Assembly: GCF_014905175.1 (NCBI RefSeq)
Contig: NC_057791.1
Location: 11,288,177 to 11,352,176 of the forward strand
DNA: 64,000 nucleotides
From: Aphidius gifuensis
Lineage: Eukaryota > Arthropoda > Insecta > Hymenoptera > Braconidae
Direction of reading: 5' to 3'
Position 1 is the stretch's first letter, and every line of letters begins with the position of its first letter. The position numbers and the translations under genes were made by a program. The notes below the pieces were generated by a model. It did no database searches. It was not told the origin of the DNA and saw only the letters and a list, made by a program, of their open reading frames with translations. This document shows positions 35,089-46,254 of this stretch, one piece after another.

Positions 35089-36208
35089 ATGCCAAGATAT
35101 CATTTATCTTTGTTTTTAATTTTCCTACAAGAAATCATTATTAAATTAGTTTATTTTTGAAATTCGTATAAAAATTTGTTTTCAATCAGTTATAAAAAAA
35201 ATAGTAATTATTCTCGGCCTATTCTCAAAATTTTATGGGTGACTCTTTTTTACCTCGAGATTATATGGGAAAATTTCAGAATTATTAACCTGGTCTAAAT
35301 TGTTTAATACTCGATAGTGAAAAAAAAAAAAATTATTCTATGGTCTAAAAATGGTGATAAAAAACTGAAAAAAAATAAGGTCGTTTTTTGGACCAAAATA
35401 CACCTTGAAAAAAAATTTCAACTGAATCGGTGGGGGTCAGGCCGATGACTCGGTGATTTGACCTGGAATGCCCCATATGTATAATTATTGTTTTTTTTTT
35501 TTTTAAGATTATATTTTTAATTAATTAAAAACTATCGAACTAAACTATTTAAAGTAATTTAAAAAAAAAAAAATATTCCGTGAATCTAGCAAAAATACAA
35601 GATTTTTCTTTGATATTACTATAACTTTCAGTAAAAATTACAATCAGCAGTCGGTATATTTTAGAACGACTATGATTTTTACTATACACTACTGTAATAT
35701 TTGCTGCGGATTTCTCTCCTTGTACGCAAGCAAAATTTGAGAACTCATAACAATCGCTATGGTACATTGTAGTATTTGAAGAAAAACATAATAATTTTTC
35801 AACTCAAATATTGTAAATATTTCATAATAAACTGCAGTTTATATTTTTACAAAGTGAAAAATCAAGCTTTTAAAAATAGCTATAGCCGATTGCAATTTTA
35901 TATCAAGACATTCCGTGTAGGAATCGCCAAGCATGGAAACACGGCCATTAGCCGATGAACGCACGGAGAAAAATAATTAGCAAAATTTATAAAATAAAAA
36001 AGTAGAAATTATGTTTTTATTAGGAATGGAGGGATTTATACGGTAAAAGGGTAGGAATTACTTTTAAAAAATGTTGAAGCAGGAGAACTGCAGTTTCATA
36101 TTTTTTATGAGTAAAACTTATGATTTTTTTAAGTCAGAGATGTTCTTATTGTTTTGTAAGGTAAACTTTATATTTTATTCATGTTGAAATTCTTTTAACT
36201 TGGATTTC
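35089..36208. other. A+T-rich non-coding stretch
   Basis: No gene was recognised. TTTCTCTCCTTGTACG at about 35710 and GCACGGAGAAAAAT at about 35962 resemble inward-facing CACGGAGA-type MITE termini, so a small decayed element may lie between or around them. Confidence 0.45.
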
Positions 36209-38474
36209 TAGTCTGCTCAAAATCTTTTCAACCTCGGGAATTTTTAAGTTTTTTAAAACAAAAAATATAGGGGTATGTAATCGGGGCTCGCGAATCGAAT
36301 GGTTGGGTTTATAATTTGATAGGGCTAAGGGAAAGGGTTAAAAAAAATAATTAAGCATAAAATAATCATGATTGCAATTACGCGTTTCCCGTTAGACTTA
36401 GAGTGAAATGTTTCAAGTGAAAGTTGTAGATAATAAGATTTTAGGGGGGGTAGTTCCTGTAAGTTTTTTTGTTTTAACCGACCGTTTACGCGTAATTAAT
36501 TTTTAAAGTTTGTGATTTTTTTGGATTTTTTATTAACTCCGTACCCCTCACGTGTCCCCACTCAAAACTCCCATACGCGAGAGCGATAGATATATAAAAA
36601 AGAGAGATAGTGTTATTTAGACCCGACGCTACCCGACTGTACCCCACTCGACGCACGTACACACACATAGCTATTGTATTTACGCGCACTGTGATAGTAT
36701 TAGTGATATACACTATCATGTTATTCGCGATTTTTCCGGCACAAATATTTTTTTTTCTATTCTTTTCGCGACGCGTAATTATTTTTGGGGGAAAAGGGGT
36801 GGTTATGAAAAATTGTAATATATAGTAGACAATATGTTTGATTGTTATGGAAATAATTTTTATGTCTCACCATATTAACAATAGATATTTACATAAACAA
36901 AAAAAAGAAAAAAACTCGTTCATTTAAAGAATTTTATTTGTTTATGCAAATATTAATAATTGATTAGGCAATACACCAAAATTTATTTACTTTATAATAA
37001 TCTACTATATATTACTATTTTTTTTATTGTAAATATCCCGCGATTAAATTGTTTAAATAATTCAACAATTAGAAAAAAGTGTATATATTCGATGAATTTA
37101 AATTGTTAAATTGTTTAAACAATTTAATCGCGGGATATTTACAATAAAAAAATAATATATATTGGCAATATAGTGATTATTAAAAGTAAATAAATTTTTA
37201 AAGTGTATTGCTTAATCAATAATTTATTTGCATACAAAACCTAATTTTAAATGAACAGGTTTCTTTCTTTTTATAATTATGTTAAATATCTGCTTTTAAT
37301 ATGGTGGGACATAAAAATTATTTATTTTCATAATAATCTTTATTTATTAGATATTACGTTTTTCATATGAAAAAACCACCCCTTTTATCTCAAAAATAAT
37401 TACGCGCCGCGAAAAGAATAGAAAAAAAAATATTTGTGCCGGAAAAAAATAGAATAACTTTTTAAATAATCAACGGAAAAATAAAATAAAAACGGGAAAA
37501 TTTTCTTTAATTGTATAACATCAATTTCGTTGTAGGGCACTTTCATGAAAAAACCACCCCTTTCATCTCAAAAATAATTACGCGTCGCGAAAAGAATTTT
37601 AAAAAAATTCTTTTTGCCGGAGAAATCGTGAATAATTTGTTAAATCATCGACGGAAAAATAAAATAAGAACGGGAAGATTTTCTTTGATTGTAGTAGATT
37701 AATTTCGTCTTCGGGCATTTTCTCGAAAAAACCACCCCTTTTATATCAAAAATAATTACGTATCATGAGAAAATAGATATGAGAGTATTTTTATTAGCAT
37801 ACGATAGTGCATGTCATCATTAACACGATGAAAAAAAAATCTTTTAAATCGATGCATTTTTGAATATTGGAGCCATTTGTTAAGATTTTTTTTTTATTAA
37901 CAATTCTTGTTTGTTGTTATTCCGGGCCGACAACGCGAGAAATAAGAAAATTGCCTGAAATCGAATTTTAAAGTGTATATCACTATTACTATCAGAGTGC
38001 GCGTAAATACAATCGCTGTGTGTGTGTACGTGCGTCGAGTCGGGTACAGTCGGGTAGCGTCGGGTCTAAATAACACTATCTCTTTTTTTTATATATCTAT
38101 CGCTCTCGCGTATGGGAGTTTCGAGTGGGGACACGTGAGGGGTAACGAGTTAATAAAAAATCCAAAAAAATCACCAACTTTAAAAATTAATTACGCGTAA
38201 ACGGTCGGTTAAAACAAAAAAACTTATACCTAGGAACTACCCCCCCTAAAATCTTATTATCTACAACTTTTACTTGAAACATTTTACTCTAAGTCTAACG
38301 GGAAACGCGTAATTGATTATTTTATGTTCAATTATTTTTTTTTAACCCTTTCCATTAGCCCTATCAAATTATAAACCCAACCATTCGATTCGCGAGCCCC
38401 GATTACATATCCCTATATTTTTTGTTTTGAAAAACTTAAAAATTCCCGAGGTTGAAAAGATTTTGAGCAGACTA
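36209..38474. mobile_element. Large foldback element, copy 2 (same family as 18.8-22.8 kb)
   Basis: TAGTCTGCTCAAAATCTTTT at 36209 mirrors the right end at 38474. The arms match over roughly 500-600 bases, through CCTCGGGAATTTTTAAGTTT, GGGGGGGTAGTTCC, CCGACCGTTTACGCGTAA, CCCTCACGTGTCCCCACTC and CCCGACGCTACCCGACTGTA. The inner sections carry the same GCGACGCGTAATTATTTTT / GGGGAAAAGGGGTGG unit as copy 1: one on the left (36765) and three inverted on the right (37370-37760). A further inner palindrome spans about 36850-37340. TTC lies outside both ends. No transposase is seen. Confidence 0.85.
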
Positions 38475-38540
38475 TTCGTGTAAGATTAGTATATATTTTT
38501 ATAAAGCCATAGTTAAGGAGGTTATGCACAAATTCAAAAA

Positions 38541-38700
38541 AACCAGAAACTCAGAAAAAATAACGAAGTTCCCCCGCCGGGAATCGAACCCGGGTCTTTT
38601 GCTTTCCGGGCAAACGCCTTGACCACTAGACCACAAGGCTTCTTATTTTTTCTAAGTTTCATCAAGTTAACTCCGACGTCCTTCTATGCGTCAATTCATT
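38541..38700 (-). repeat. tRNA-derived short element, copy E (near full length)
   Basis: Read on the minus strand it contains the 5' extension (TGACGCATAGAAGGACGTCG), both clamp sequences and an intact tRNA-like core with anticodon-loop variant CCGGAAA. It is the best full-length match to copies A and F. Confidence 0.85.
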
Positions 38701-39029
38701 TTTTAATAAATTTTTAATAATAATAATTCAATTTAATAATAATAATTTGTATGTACGTGGCAACGAAGTGTTGAACACGCCATATTTGTGAAAATTTCAT
38801 CAGAAAAAATAAAAATAATAATAAAATCTGGATACACGTGGCAACCAAGCGTTGGGCACGCCTGATTTCATCAGAAAATAATAATAATAAATGTACTGTA
38901 TGATAAAATAATACATGAAAATTAAACAAAATATTTTCATTCAAATAATATATGATTTTAAATAATTGATAATATAATAATTGAAATATTGAAATAATTG
39001 TTTGCGTAAAATATAAAAAATAACATAAA
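38701..39029. other. Non-coding, two diverged copies of a short GTGGCAAC repeat
   Basis: ACGTGGCAACGAAGTGTTGA and ACGTGGCAACCAAGCGTTGG repeat about 80 bases apart, each followed by a CACGCC / CATCAGAAAA phrase. No gene was recognised. Confidence 0.45.
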
Positions 39030-40169
39030 ATGGAAAAATTAATATCATTGGTAGTGAACATGTGGCCAACATGGAAGCCAATGATAATTGGAAAGGCTGA
39101 TGTTCAAAGTCTATATACAATATTTAAAAAAATTGAGGTCATTGAAGAATTAATTGAGATAATGGGTAAAACAATAAATATTGAAAGATTCAATGAAACA
39201 ATAGTTGAATTTATAAAACAAGTAAAATGTGTCACAGTTTCTATAAATGGACTGGAATTAATTCACAAAATATGTTCAGAGATCATGTTGTGGTTGCATG
39301 GAGCACATGTTGATATATCAAAATTCATGCGATGCAACATGAATCGAGAGGTATATGATGAAGAATATCACCGGACAAATGGTGGTATAGAACTTAAAAA
39401 ATTAGTTGATAATATTATACAAGAAGTAGAGAAAGAAGTAAAAGAAAAAATTATGAATAAAATAAATGATCAGCAGGGAGGTGACTCTTCAAAAAATGCT
39501 GATCATGGTGATAAAATAAGTGGTGATCAACAAAATCAAGCAATGGTTGTTGATAATCAAGATAAGAATAAATTCAATGTTGTGATGAATAACCACAACA
39601 ATCAAAATGATAAAATAAATTGTAATCAACAAAATAAATTGAATTTTGTTGATAACATATGTGAAAATAAAAGTGTTGATAATGTATGGGAAAATAAAAA
39701 TAAAATCATCGTTATGCAGGAAAATCACAACAGTCATGGTGAAATAATAATTTGTGATCAACAAAATCCAATAATGATTGTTGATAATAAAAATAAATTA
39801 ATAAATGTTGTGAATAATAATCACAATGAACACACTGAAAAAACAAATAATTACCATGGAAATGAATTAAATATTGTGCATGAAAATCACAACAATTGTG
39901 TTGATAAAATAAATAATTGTCACCAAGTAATTTGTGATAATAATATGTGTAAAAATAATATTAATAATAATAATTTAAATGTCAGTGAAAAGAAAATTCA
40001 TTTCAAGGTCATGAATAATAATATTGAAAAAGGTCAACAATACAAAATAGATTGTGCCAGAAATAAACACAAAAATAAAATAAAATCCAAATTGGTAAAT
40101 AATAAAATGATAAGTGACAATAAAATTAAATGCAAAATAAAATTAACTTGTTTTGCATTTAATAAATGA
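39030..40169 (+). CDS. Unrecognised Asn-rich 379-residue ORF with internal repeats
   Basis: I do not recognise this protein. It starts at a true ATG. Residues 1-145 look like a compact, mostly helical domain (starting MEKLISLVVNMWPTWKP, with conserved-looking Trp and Cys residues). They end in a charged helix around EVEKEVKEKIMNKIND. Residues 150-310 are rich in Asn, Gln, His and Asp. They consist of about four degenerate repeats of 30-45 residues built on DQQN...VDN...NKxNVV..NHN....KIN. The C-terminus is basic (KHKNKIKSKLVNNK). No membrane span or signal peptide is evident. Codon bias is simply A+T-rich like the surroundings. It stands between a tRNA-like SINE and a 400-bp segment that recurs inverted at 42 kb, so it may be element-borne. 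The repeats keep frame, which suggests constraint, but transcription is not shown. Confidence 0.5.
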   Translation: MEKLISLVVNMWPTWKPMIIGKADVQSLYTIFKKIEVIEELIEIMGKTINIERFNETIVEFIKQVKCVTVSINGLELIHKICSEIMLWLHGAHVDISKFMRCNMNREVYDEEYHRTNGGIELKKLVDNIIQEVEKEVKEKIMNKINDQQGGDSSKNADHGDKISGDQQNQAMVVDNQDKNKFNVVMNNHNNQNDKINCNQQNKLNFVDNICENKSVDNVWENKNKIIVMQENHNSHGEIIICDQQNPIMIVDNKNKLINVVNNNHNEHTEKTNNYHGNELNIVHENHNNCVDKINNCHQVICDNNMCKNNINNNNLNVSEKKIHFKVMNNNIEKGQQYKIDCARNKHKNKIKSKLVNNKMISDNKIKCKIKLTCFAFNK

Positions 40170-40179
40170 GTACTCAATA

Positions 40180-40575
40180 CTTCCCAACATGATGGTAGAG
40201 GCAGGAAAAAATTATTATGGTCAGGACATGTGTGATATATATGTCTTGGATTGTCAATTAAGTAATGGAGATGGAAAATCATGTTCTATTGCCTCATCAC
40301 TGGAACCAGGTGGCTTGCTGCTGTAGCTTGTGTGATAAAACGCATTCAAATATGCCATGTGGAAACAAGGCCAAATTATACTATGGTGGATGCTACTTCT
40401 ACAATATATGCTGGGAATATTCATGGCGCAAATCATCAAAATTTTATAAAAATTATAAATATATATTATATCCTTTTTATAAATAATTTAATTAATAATT
40501 TATATATTAGTTTTAAATTTTAAAGACTCAAGGTCAAATTTTAAACAAGATAATTTTAATTTTAAAAAAATGACT
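40180..40575 (+). repeat. Inverted 400-bp segment, left copy
   Basis: It matches the reverse complement of 42010-42440 at about 90%, with indels. Both copies contain a frame with DMCDIYVLDCQLSNGDGKSC. In the left copy this continues from ATG near 40190 and stops at 40326; in the right copy it stays open for 100 codons. Beyond it, both share ATTATACTATGGTGGATGC and a long A+T-rich end. Confidence 0.8.
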
Positions 40576-40609
40576 GATATAAATTTTTAAATTTTTTATT
40601 TATTTTATA

Positions 40610-41000
40610 AATAAAATACATGTAAATTTATTTTTTAAAAATACAAATGTCCAAGGAAAATGAGCTAAAGAAAAATAATGCTATGGATTGAATCCCAAAA
40701 TTATGTTTTGGAAATAATTTGATACATTAATTCCTTAGCTACATCTTTTCCTTAGCTACTGCTTTTCCTTGGACATTTTTATTTTTTTTAAATAAAAATA
40801 CATGTATTTTATCTATTTAATAAATTAAAATGTCCAAGGAAAAGCAGTAGCTAAGGAAAAGATGGAGCTAAGGAATTATGGTTGCCAAAAAATCTAAGTG
40901 GTAAGCTACATTCATTTCTTAGCTACGTCTTTCCCTTAGCTACTGTTTTTTCTTGGACAATTTATTTTTTCAAAAATTAAATTCCGTATTTATATTTTTA
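40610..41000. repeat. Hairpin array, CCTTAGCTAC family, left
   Basis: Alternating halves of CCTTAGCTACATCTTTTCCT / AGGAAAAGATGGAGCTAAGG and GCTACTGCTTTTCCTTGGAC / GTCCAAGGAAAAGCAGTAGC form at least one near-perfect hairpin of about 170 bases (40730-40880), plus partial units. It directly follows the inverted 400-bp segment. Confidence 0.85.
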
Positions 41001-41149
41001 AAAATTAAAAAAACATGTAATTGTTTTGTTATCTTCTATTACTTACTGAGCCATTCGCCACAATTAATTTATTCTATTATTATTAAAAAAGTTCCACGCA
41101 AGCTTTTAGCATCGGGTCAATTTAAGTAGAATAAAAATCTTCTATCCTC

Positions 41150-41280
41150 AAGTTCCGTTCGTGGTTAAGTCGGTTAAAGCACGCGTTTAGTAATAAGTAG
41201 AATTAGGTAGCGTTTAGGGTACAGGGGTTCGAGTCCGGGCGGTTGCCATCTCGAAAAAAAAATAAATAAATAAAAAAATT
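41150..41280 (+). repeat. tRNA-derived SINE with A-rich tail
   Basis: A box GTGGTTAAGTCGGTTAAAGC and B box GGGGTTCGAGTCCGGGC, separated by an expanded middle that includes GTTTAGGGTA, then an A-rich tail with TAAA repeats. It resembles the SINE at 16155-16286. Confidence 0.68.
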
Positions 41281-42009
41281 CGTAAATGCCATTGCATCAC
41301 ATAGACTTTACTTTTTTTTTACGTTCACTATGTATTTATTTATAAAAAATACAAATCTTACAAAAGAATAGGTAAAAAAAATCCTTACATTCGATAAATA
41401 TAAAAGTTACTTTGTAAGGTGTGGATTCCTCACTTTACTTATTTTATAATTTAATTTAATTTCAAACAATAATTTAAAAGATAGACACGAGATTTATATT
41501 TAATATTAATAATAATAAAACAATTTATTTAACAAGTAGAATATGTAATATGACAATTTAACAAGACACAATATGTAGCTTACTACAGTTTGTGAGGTGG
41601 CCCATCTGTCTAAATTATAAATATAGTCCGACGCACTGTTTGGCTTGGTGGCCGGACTAGAAGCAAAGAAACAGAGTCTCAAGCAACAAGACGGGTGATT
41701 CTCACCCACGCATATGAATGCGGCCAACACCTCACTGACTATGTCATGTGACATGCCAGTGTGGTGGAGACATCAAAATTCTCGCTGCAACACCTATTAT
41801 GTTTATTTTTTGTCATACAATTAAAAAAATAGACATAATACAATTACTCAATATTTGATGACTCCAAAACAAAACTTACAAATACATACAAAATTACACA
41901 TAAAATATTCAACATAATAACAAACAATATTAGAAATTACAAAATTACAATTTCTCAATGACTATTAAATAAAATTAAATTATTAAAATTGACCTTGAAA
42001 ATATTCAAC
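41281..42009. other. Spacer between the inverted segments, no gene assigned
   Basis: An 82-codon minus-strand frame around 41506-41754 has no recognisable domain, though 41590-41760 is less A+T-rich than its surroundings and could be a remnant of some coding sequence. Confidence 0.4.
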
Positions 42010-42440
42010 GTAATAATAAATGAAATCAAAATTTAAAAATTTATATCAGTCATTTTTTTAAAATTAAAATTATCTTGTTTAAAATTTGACCTTGAGTCTT
42101 TAAAATTTAAAACTAATATATAAATTATTAATTAAATTATTTATAAAAAGGATATAATATATATTTATAATTTTTATAAAATTTTGATGAATTTGCGCCA
42201 CCCCTTGAATATTCCCAGCATATTGTAGAAGTAGCATCCACCATAGTATAATTTGGCCTTGAGCGTTTCCACATGGCATATATTTGAATGCGCCATTGAA
42301 GCTCACACATAGATACAGCTAGCAAGCCACCTGGTCCTTGGCATGAGGCAAATGACAATAGCCAACATGATTTTCCATCTCCATTACTTAATTGACAATC
42401 CAAGACATATATATCACACATGTCCTTTTCATTGGACATT
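42010..42440 (-). repeat. Inverted 400-bp segment, right copy, with 100-codon frame
   Basis: Inverted partner of 40180-40575. Its minus-strand frame (42137-42439) begins MSNEKDMCDIYVLDCQLSNG and has features such as GPGGLLAVSMCELQWRIQ. The frame is longer and less damaged than in the left copy. No family was recognised. Coding status is unproven because the two copies are too similar to judge selection by eye. Confidence 0.7.
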
Positions 42441-43030
42441 TCTATTTATTTTATAAATAAAATACATGTAAATTTATTTTTCAAAAATACAAATGTCCAA
42501 GGAAAAGCAGTAGCTAAAGAAAAGATGTACAACTAAGGGAATTGAAGAATTATGTTTCAAAATAATTCCTTAGTCACATTAATTCCTTAGCTACCTTCCT
42601 TAGTTACTGCTTTCCTTGGACATTTTTATTTATTTTATAAATAAAATACATGTAAATTTATTTTTTCAAAAATACAAATGTCCAAAAATCAGTGGCTAAG
42701 AAAAAGATAACAGCTAAGGAATTCTGAAAAATTATGTTTCAAGGAAATAATTCCTTAGTCACATTAATTCCTTAGCTACATCTTTTCCTTAGCTACTGCT
42801 TTTCCTAAGCTACATCTTTTCCTTAGCTACCGCTTTTCCTTGGACATTTTTTTTTTTTTAAATTAAAAATACTTGTATTTTATTGATTCAATATATAAAA
42901 ATGTCCAAGGACAAGCGCTAATAACTAAGAAAGATAGATAGGGGATATGGTTTTATAAAAAATTAAATGGTAAGCTACATTCATTCTTTAGCTACTGCTT
43001 GTCAATCAGCTAGCCAAGGAATCGTTGTTG
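42425..43030. repeat. Hairpin array, CCTTAGCTAC family, right
   Basis: Three or more hairpins in series (about 42440-42560, 42565-42720, 42745-42920) with the loop palindrome ATTTTATAAATAAAAT. Unit spacing is about 150-190 bases. Like the left array, it directly abuts the inverted 400-bp segment, so the two arrays are also arranged as mirror images. Confidence 0.85.
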
Positions 43031-43700
43031 CTCTACACAAAAATCGTATATCAATCATTCATATTTAAATAATATACGTAATTAATTTATTATCAATAAT
43101 AATGTATAGATATGTTTATTTCAATGAAATATTTCTATGAAATACTATTATTGTCGGTAATTATTATTTTTTAATAATTAATCTAAAGCAGTGCTAGATA
43201 CGACGATATACGCATTAGTTATATGACGGGTTGTAGACCTGTGTGATCGGCAAGCTTGCTAACCCCCACCCCTCTATTTCCAATTCCCCAGAATTTATTA
43301 TTCTTACTCGAAAAAAAAGTGAAAGCTATCGTCTGACATTGTAGAATTGGCCCTAAAAAGATCATTTAGTAAATCTTACGAGAAAGGATTGTAAGAGTAA
43401 TGTTTAAGAGAAGTAACTCTTATGTTTAATTTTTCTAATAATTCCATTTGTTTGCCATAGACTTTTTATAATTTAAAACAGTAAATGCTACAATAAATAA
43501 ATTAAATTCAGTCTTTTGTATTTTTTATTATCAAATCCTAAATATTAAAGCATTAAATTCACTAATTTAAACTCATAAAGTTTACTTTTTTTTTTAATGA
43601 AATCAATTTTGTCTCTATTATAAATTTACCCGATAAATTTTACACTCATAAAATTTGAAATTTACTTGATAGAACTGTAAATGCAGTTTTACATTTTATA
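43031..43700. other. Non-coding stretch with no gene seen
   Basis: A+T-rich. No repeat or coding frame was recognised. Confidence 0.4.
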
Positions 43701-43794
43701 AGGTAAGTTTTACTCATAAATGATGTTGAAAGTACATATTTTCCATATGGATTCCTCAAGTACTAAAATATAAGTAAAAGTTACCGAATATTGT

Positions 43795-44085
43795 TCTCCG
43801 TGCGGCAGCCCATGATTGGTAGTCAAGCAAGGGCCATTAATTGGATATACTTGACAAACGATCGGTCCATTATTGTGTTGCCAAGATTGGCAGCCTCGTC
43901 TTGGCCAACGTCTGGCCATTAATTGGCTGGCTATTCATCGGCCTATTCATGGTAAATGCATTGCTGGCCATTTAATTGCTGCAGTTCATTGGCCGATCCT
44001 TGGCAAATTCATGGCTGGCCAATAATGGCTACCGTTCATCGGCCAATTCATGGCGAATTCATGACTGGCCATTATCGTTCATCGG
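43795..44085. repeat. Degenerate tandem repeat of GGCCATTAATTGGCTGG / TTCATCGGCC words
   Basis: TGGCCATTAATTGG, TTCATCGGCCAATTCATGG and GCAAATTCATGGCTGGCC recur every 40-60 bases. The array starts after TTCTCCGTGCGG, a CACGGAGA-type terminus. A related block of GGGCCAATCTTGGCAA lies at 47785-47850. Confidence 0.65.
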
Positions 44086-44089
44086 ACTT

Positions 44090-44268
44090 CTGAGGACAGC
44101 CAGATTTTTATAGACAGATGAGGAATTAGAAATTCGAGAGATATGTATTATAGTAGTGTATCTATAGGCGTTCTGGATCAGAGGGTGGTCGAAAAAAGGT
44201 AGATCGGCGAGGGGACGGGGGACTGCAACTCGGTCGATAAAACAGAGATGGTAAAGAAATTTGTCATT
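44090..44268 (+). repeat. 180-bp direct repeat, copy 1
   Basis: It starts CTGAGGACAGCCAGATTTTT, contains AAAAAAGGTAGATCGGCGAG and ends AAGAAATTTGTCATTT. The other copy is at 50062-50250. The last 40 bases recur at 44288-44315. No coding function was seen. Confidence 0.85.
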
Positions 44269-44891
44269 TAAATTCCCAGTTGTTGATAATGCAGAGATGG
44301 AAAAGAAATTTGTCATTTCCCTAACGGTACGATCCAACCCCTTACACCGAAAACAAACCCTTCTTAAATCTAAAAATAACCAAATGAGAACTAACTGTTA
44401 GTTAACTGTTGATAAACCTTGTTCAAACCCGAATATTTTGGATTCAAATAACTAACCAAAAAATAACCAAAAACTAACTCTTTTGGGTCACCATTTATGG
44501 TTTACTCATGGTTTATTTAGGGTTTGTTGGTGGTTCGTTGGAGGTTAATTATTCGTAGTTGGTTAGTGGTTTGTTAACGGTAATTATCTAATTATATATT
44601 ACAGTAAATAAATGACTGTACAAACTCGTTTACATTGAAAATAATCTGGAACTATGCATAAATAACAAGGTTTCAAGGATAATTTATTGTTTTAGTCACA
44701 ATATACAATATTGTATAGAGACGATACAAATAAAAAATACATAGAAAGAACAGAAAAAAATTATGCAATAGAAAAATTCTATCATTATGGATGTATATAT
44801 TCAGAATCTCCAGAATCTATTTCAGAATTTTCCATAGATTGATTTCTCAAAGGTTCTTCTTCTTCCCGTCCGCTTCTAACTGGTGATTCAC
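44269..44891. other. Non-coding, AACTAACCAAAA-type low-complexity palindromes
   Basis: Between 44345 and 44585, words such as AACCAAAAACTAAC are followed by reversed forms such as GGTTAGTGGTTTGTTAAC, giving a weak foldback. No gene is supported before the PP2A-A remnant. Confidence 0.45.
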
Positions 44892-46183
44892 TCACTAGAA
44901 CCATTCACATGTGGATAACATAAACTTATTAAACCACATGCTGATGTTCTTGACGTAAGCTAATCACCAGGAGTGCTATTCTTGGTCCCGTATTGCGGGA
45001 GTTATTGCGGGTCCCGCAATAACGATTCGCCGACAAGAAATTTTAGTCGCAATAGAAAAACATGAAGGCGCTTGTTGTTGCTTTCATGTGAAGCTGCCAT
45101 AGTGTATGCAATCGCAAAAATTAGGTAAAATTAACATGAAAGCAACAAAAAGCGCCTTCATGTTTTTCTATTGCGAGTAATATTTCTTGTCGGCGAATCG
45201 TTATTGCAGGACTCGCGATAACTCCCGCAATACGGGACCAAGAATAGCACCCCAGATGTTAAACGTTGTACCAATGGAACAAAATGATTGTCACGATATG
45301 CTGGACTGTGTTGACTTGCAATAATACGCAACGATTCAACTGCTTTGTCACGTACAACTGTTTTTTCAACAGCTGCTAATGCTTCAAGTGGTGGCTGAAA
45401 TTTATTATTTTTAATTACAATTGATGTAAATAAATAAAACGGAAATTTTATTATTGTCTTGTTTACTTGAATGTAATATTTTTTTTGGTCTTTTTTTTGA
45501 CGTTTAAATAATATTCTTTCAAGTAAATGATTGATTTTATAAAAAGAAAAAAAAAAAAATCAAATTAATGGTAAAGTGAGTATGTTAGTTTTTACATTTA
45601 AACATGTGAAAAACAAAGCTAAAGTATGCTTGTATTAATTTTTAATCAATGAATCAAGCTATAGTCTAATCAATAATGTTAAATTGTTGAATGTCAATTT
45701 AAATAATTATCTTTTTTTGCAAATACTTACCAATAAACAATAAAAACTAAACTAAACTTTATCTCCATTATAAATTGTCTCTGTGAAAAAAGGCATCGAT
45801 TCACTACAAGTACGTTCAGCACCAAGTGCCAAGGCAATCGTTAAAAGTTTTTTGATTGAATTCAATCGCAGCTATAAAATAAAAATATATTCATTAATTG
45901 AAATAAAATAAATTGTTTATCATATTTACATTTTAAAAAAATTGTCGGTCAACTGATGTGATGAAAGTAATCAAAAAAAACCGCTGCAGTCGTAACCTCA
46001 CTGTTACAAATACTTGCTGACTAAGATCGAGTTGTTTTTGTTTTTTTCAAATATAAAAAACTTTTGTAATATTTGAAAAATAATAATTATTGTACTTACT
46101 AGTAAATTTTCATATTATAATTCATCTATTAAAACTGCAATTGGATAAAGACTGTCGTCCGTTGATGAGTCAGCTGCTGCCAT
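44892..46183 (-). pseudogene. PP2A 65-kDa scaffold (A) subunit pseudogene, introns retained
   Basis: The parent protein is the HEAT-repeat scaffold of protein phosphatase 2A. Exon 1 runs from ATG at 46183 to 46100 and begins MAAADSSTDDSLYPIAVLID, followed by GTAAGT. Exon 2 (45871-45731) follows TTTTATAG and reads LRLNSIKKLLTIALALGAER, then CSESMPFFTETIYNGDKV and a stop, ending at GTAAGT. Exon 3 begins at 45394 after TTTCAG with PPLEALAAVEKTVVRDKAVE and IIASQHSP, up to PLVQRLTSG. There a 278-bp MITE interrupts it. The reading resumes at 44970 with GD-stop-LTSRTSACGLISLCYPHVNG and dies near 44892. The Trp expected after GD is now TAG. Retained introns with good splice sites show a DNA-level duplication and not retroposition. 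Only the first ~150 of roughly 590 residues are present. Confidence 0.92.
44973..45250. mobile_element. 278-bp MITE inserted in PP2A-A pseudo-exon 3
   Basis: GTGCTATTCTTGGTCCCGTA at the left is mirrored by TACGGGACCAAGAATAGCAC at the right. Inside, CGGGAGTTATTGCGGG, ACGATTCGCCGACAAGAAAT and CATGAAGGCGCTT also pair with mirrored forms, leaving a short loop. CCAG occurs just outside both ends (44967-44970 and 45252-45255), consistent with a target duplication of about 4-5 bases. The interrupted codons of PP2A-A can be matched across the insertion, which fixes the boundaries well. Confidence 0.9.
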
Positions 46184-46254
46184 TTTGCTCAACTACAAAT
46201 TTATCCAAGCGGAATTCATTTATTCTCAGTGTTTTAGTATAAGCCCTGGTAGAC

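Noticed and set aside
39489..39764. Antisense hydrophobic frame opposite the Asn-rich ORF
   Set aside because: Ile/Tyr-rich frames opposite Asn/Asp-rich coding DNA arise from codon complementarity.
44059..44337. 92-codon minus-strand frame
   Set aside because: It covers a direct repeat also present at 50062-50250, where the frame is not conserved; no domain was seen.
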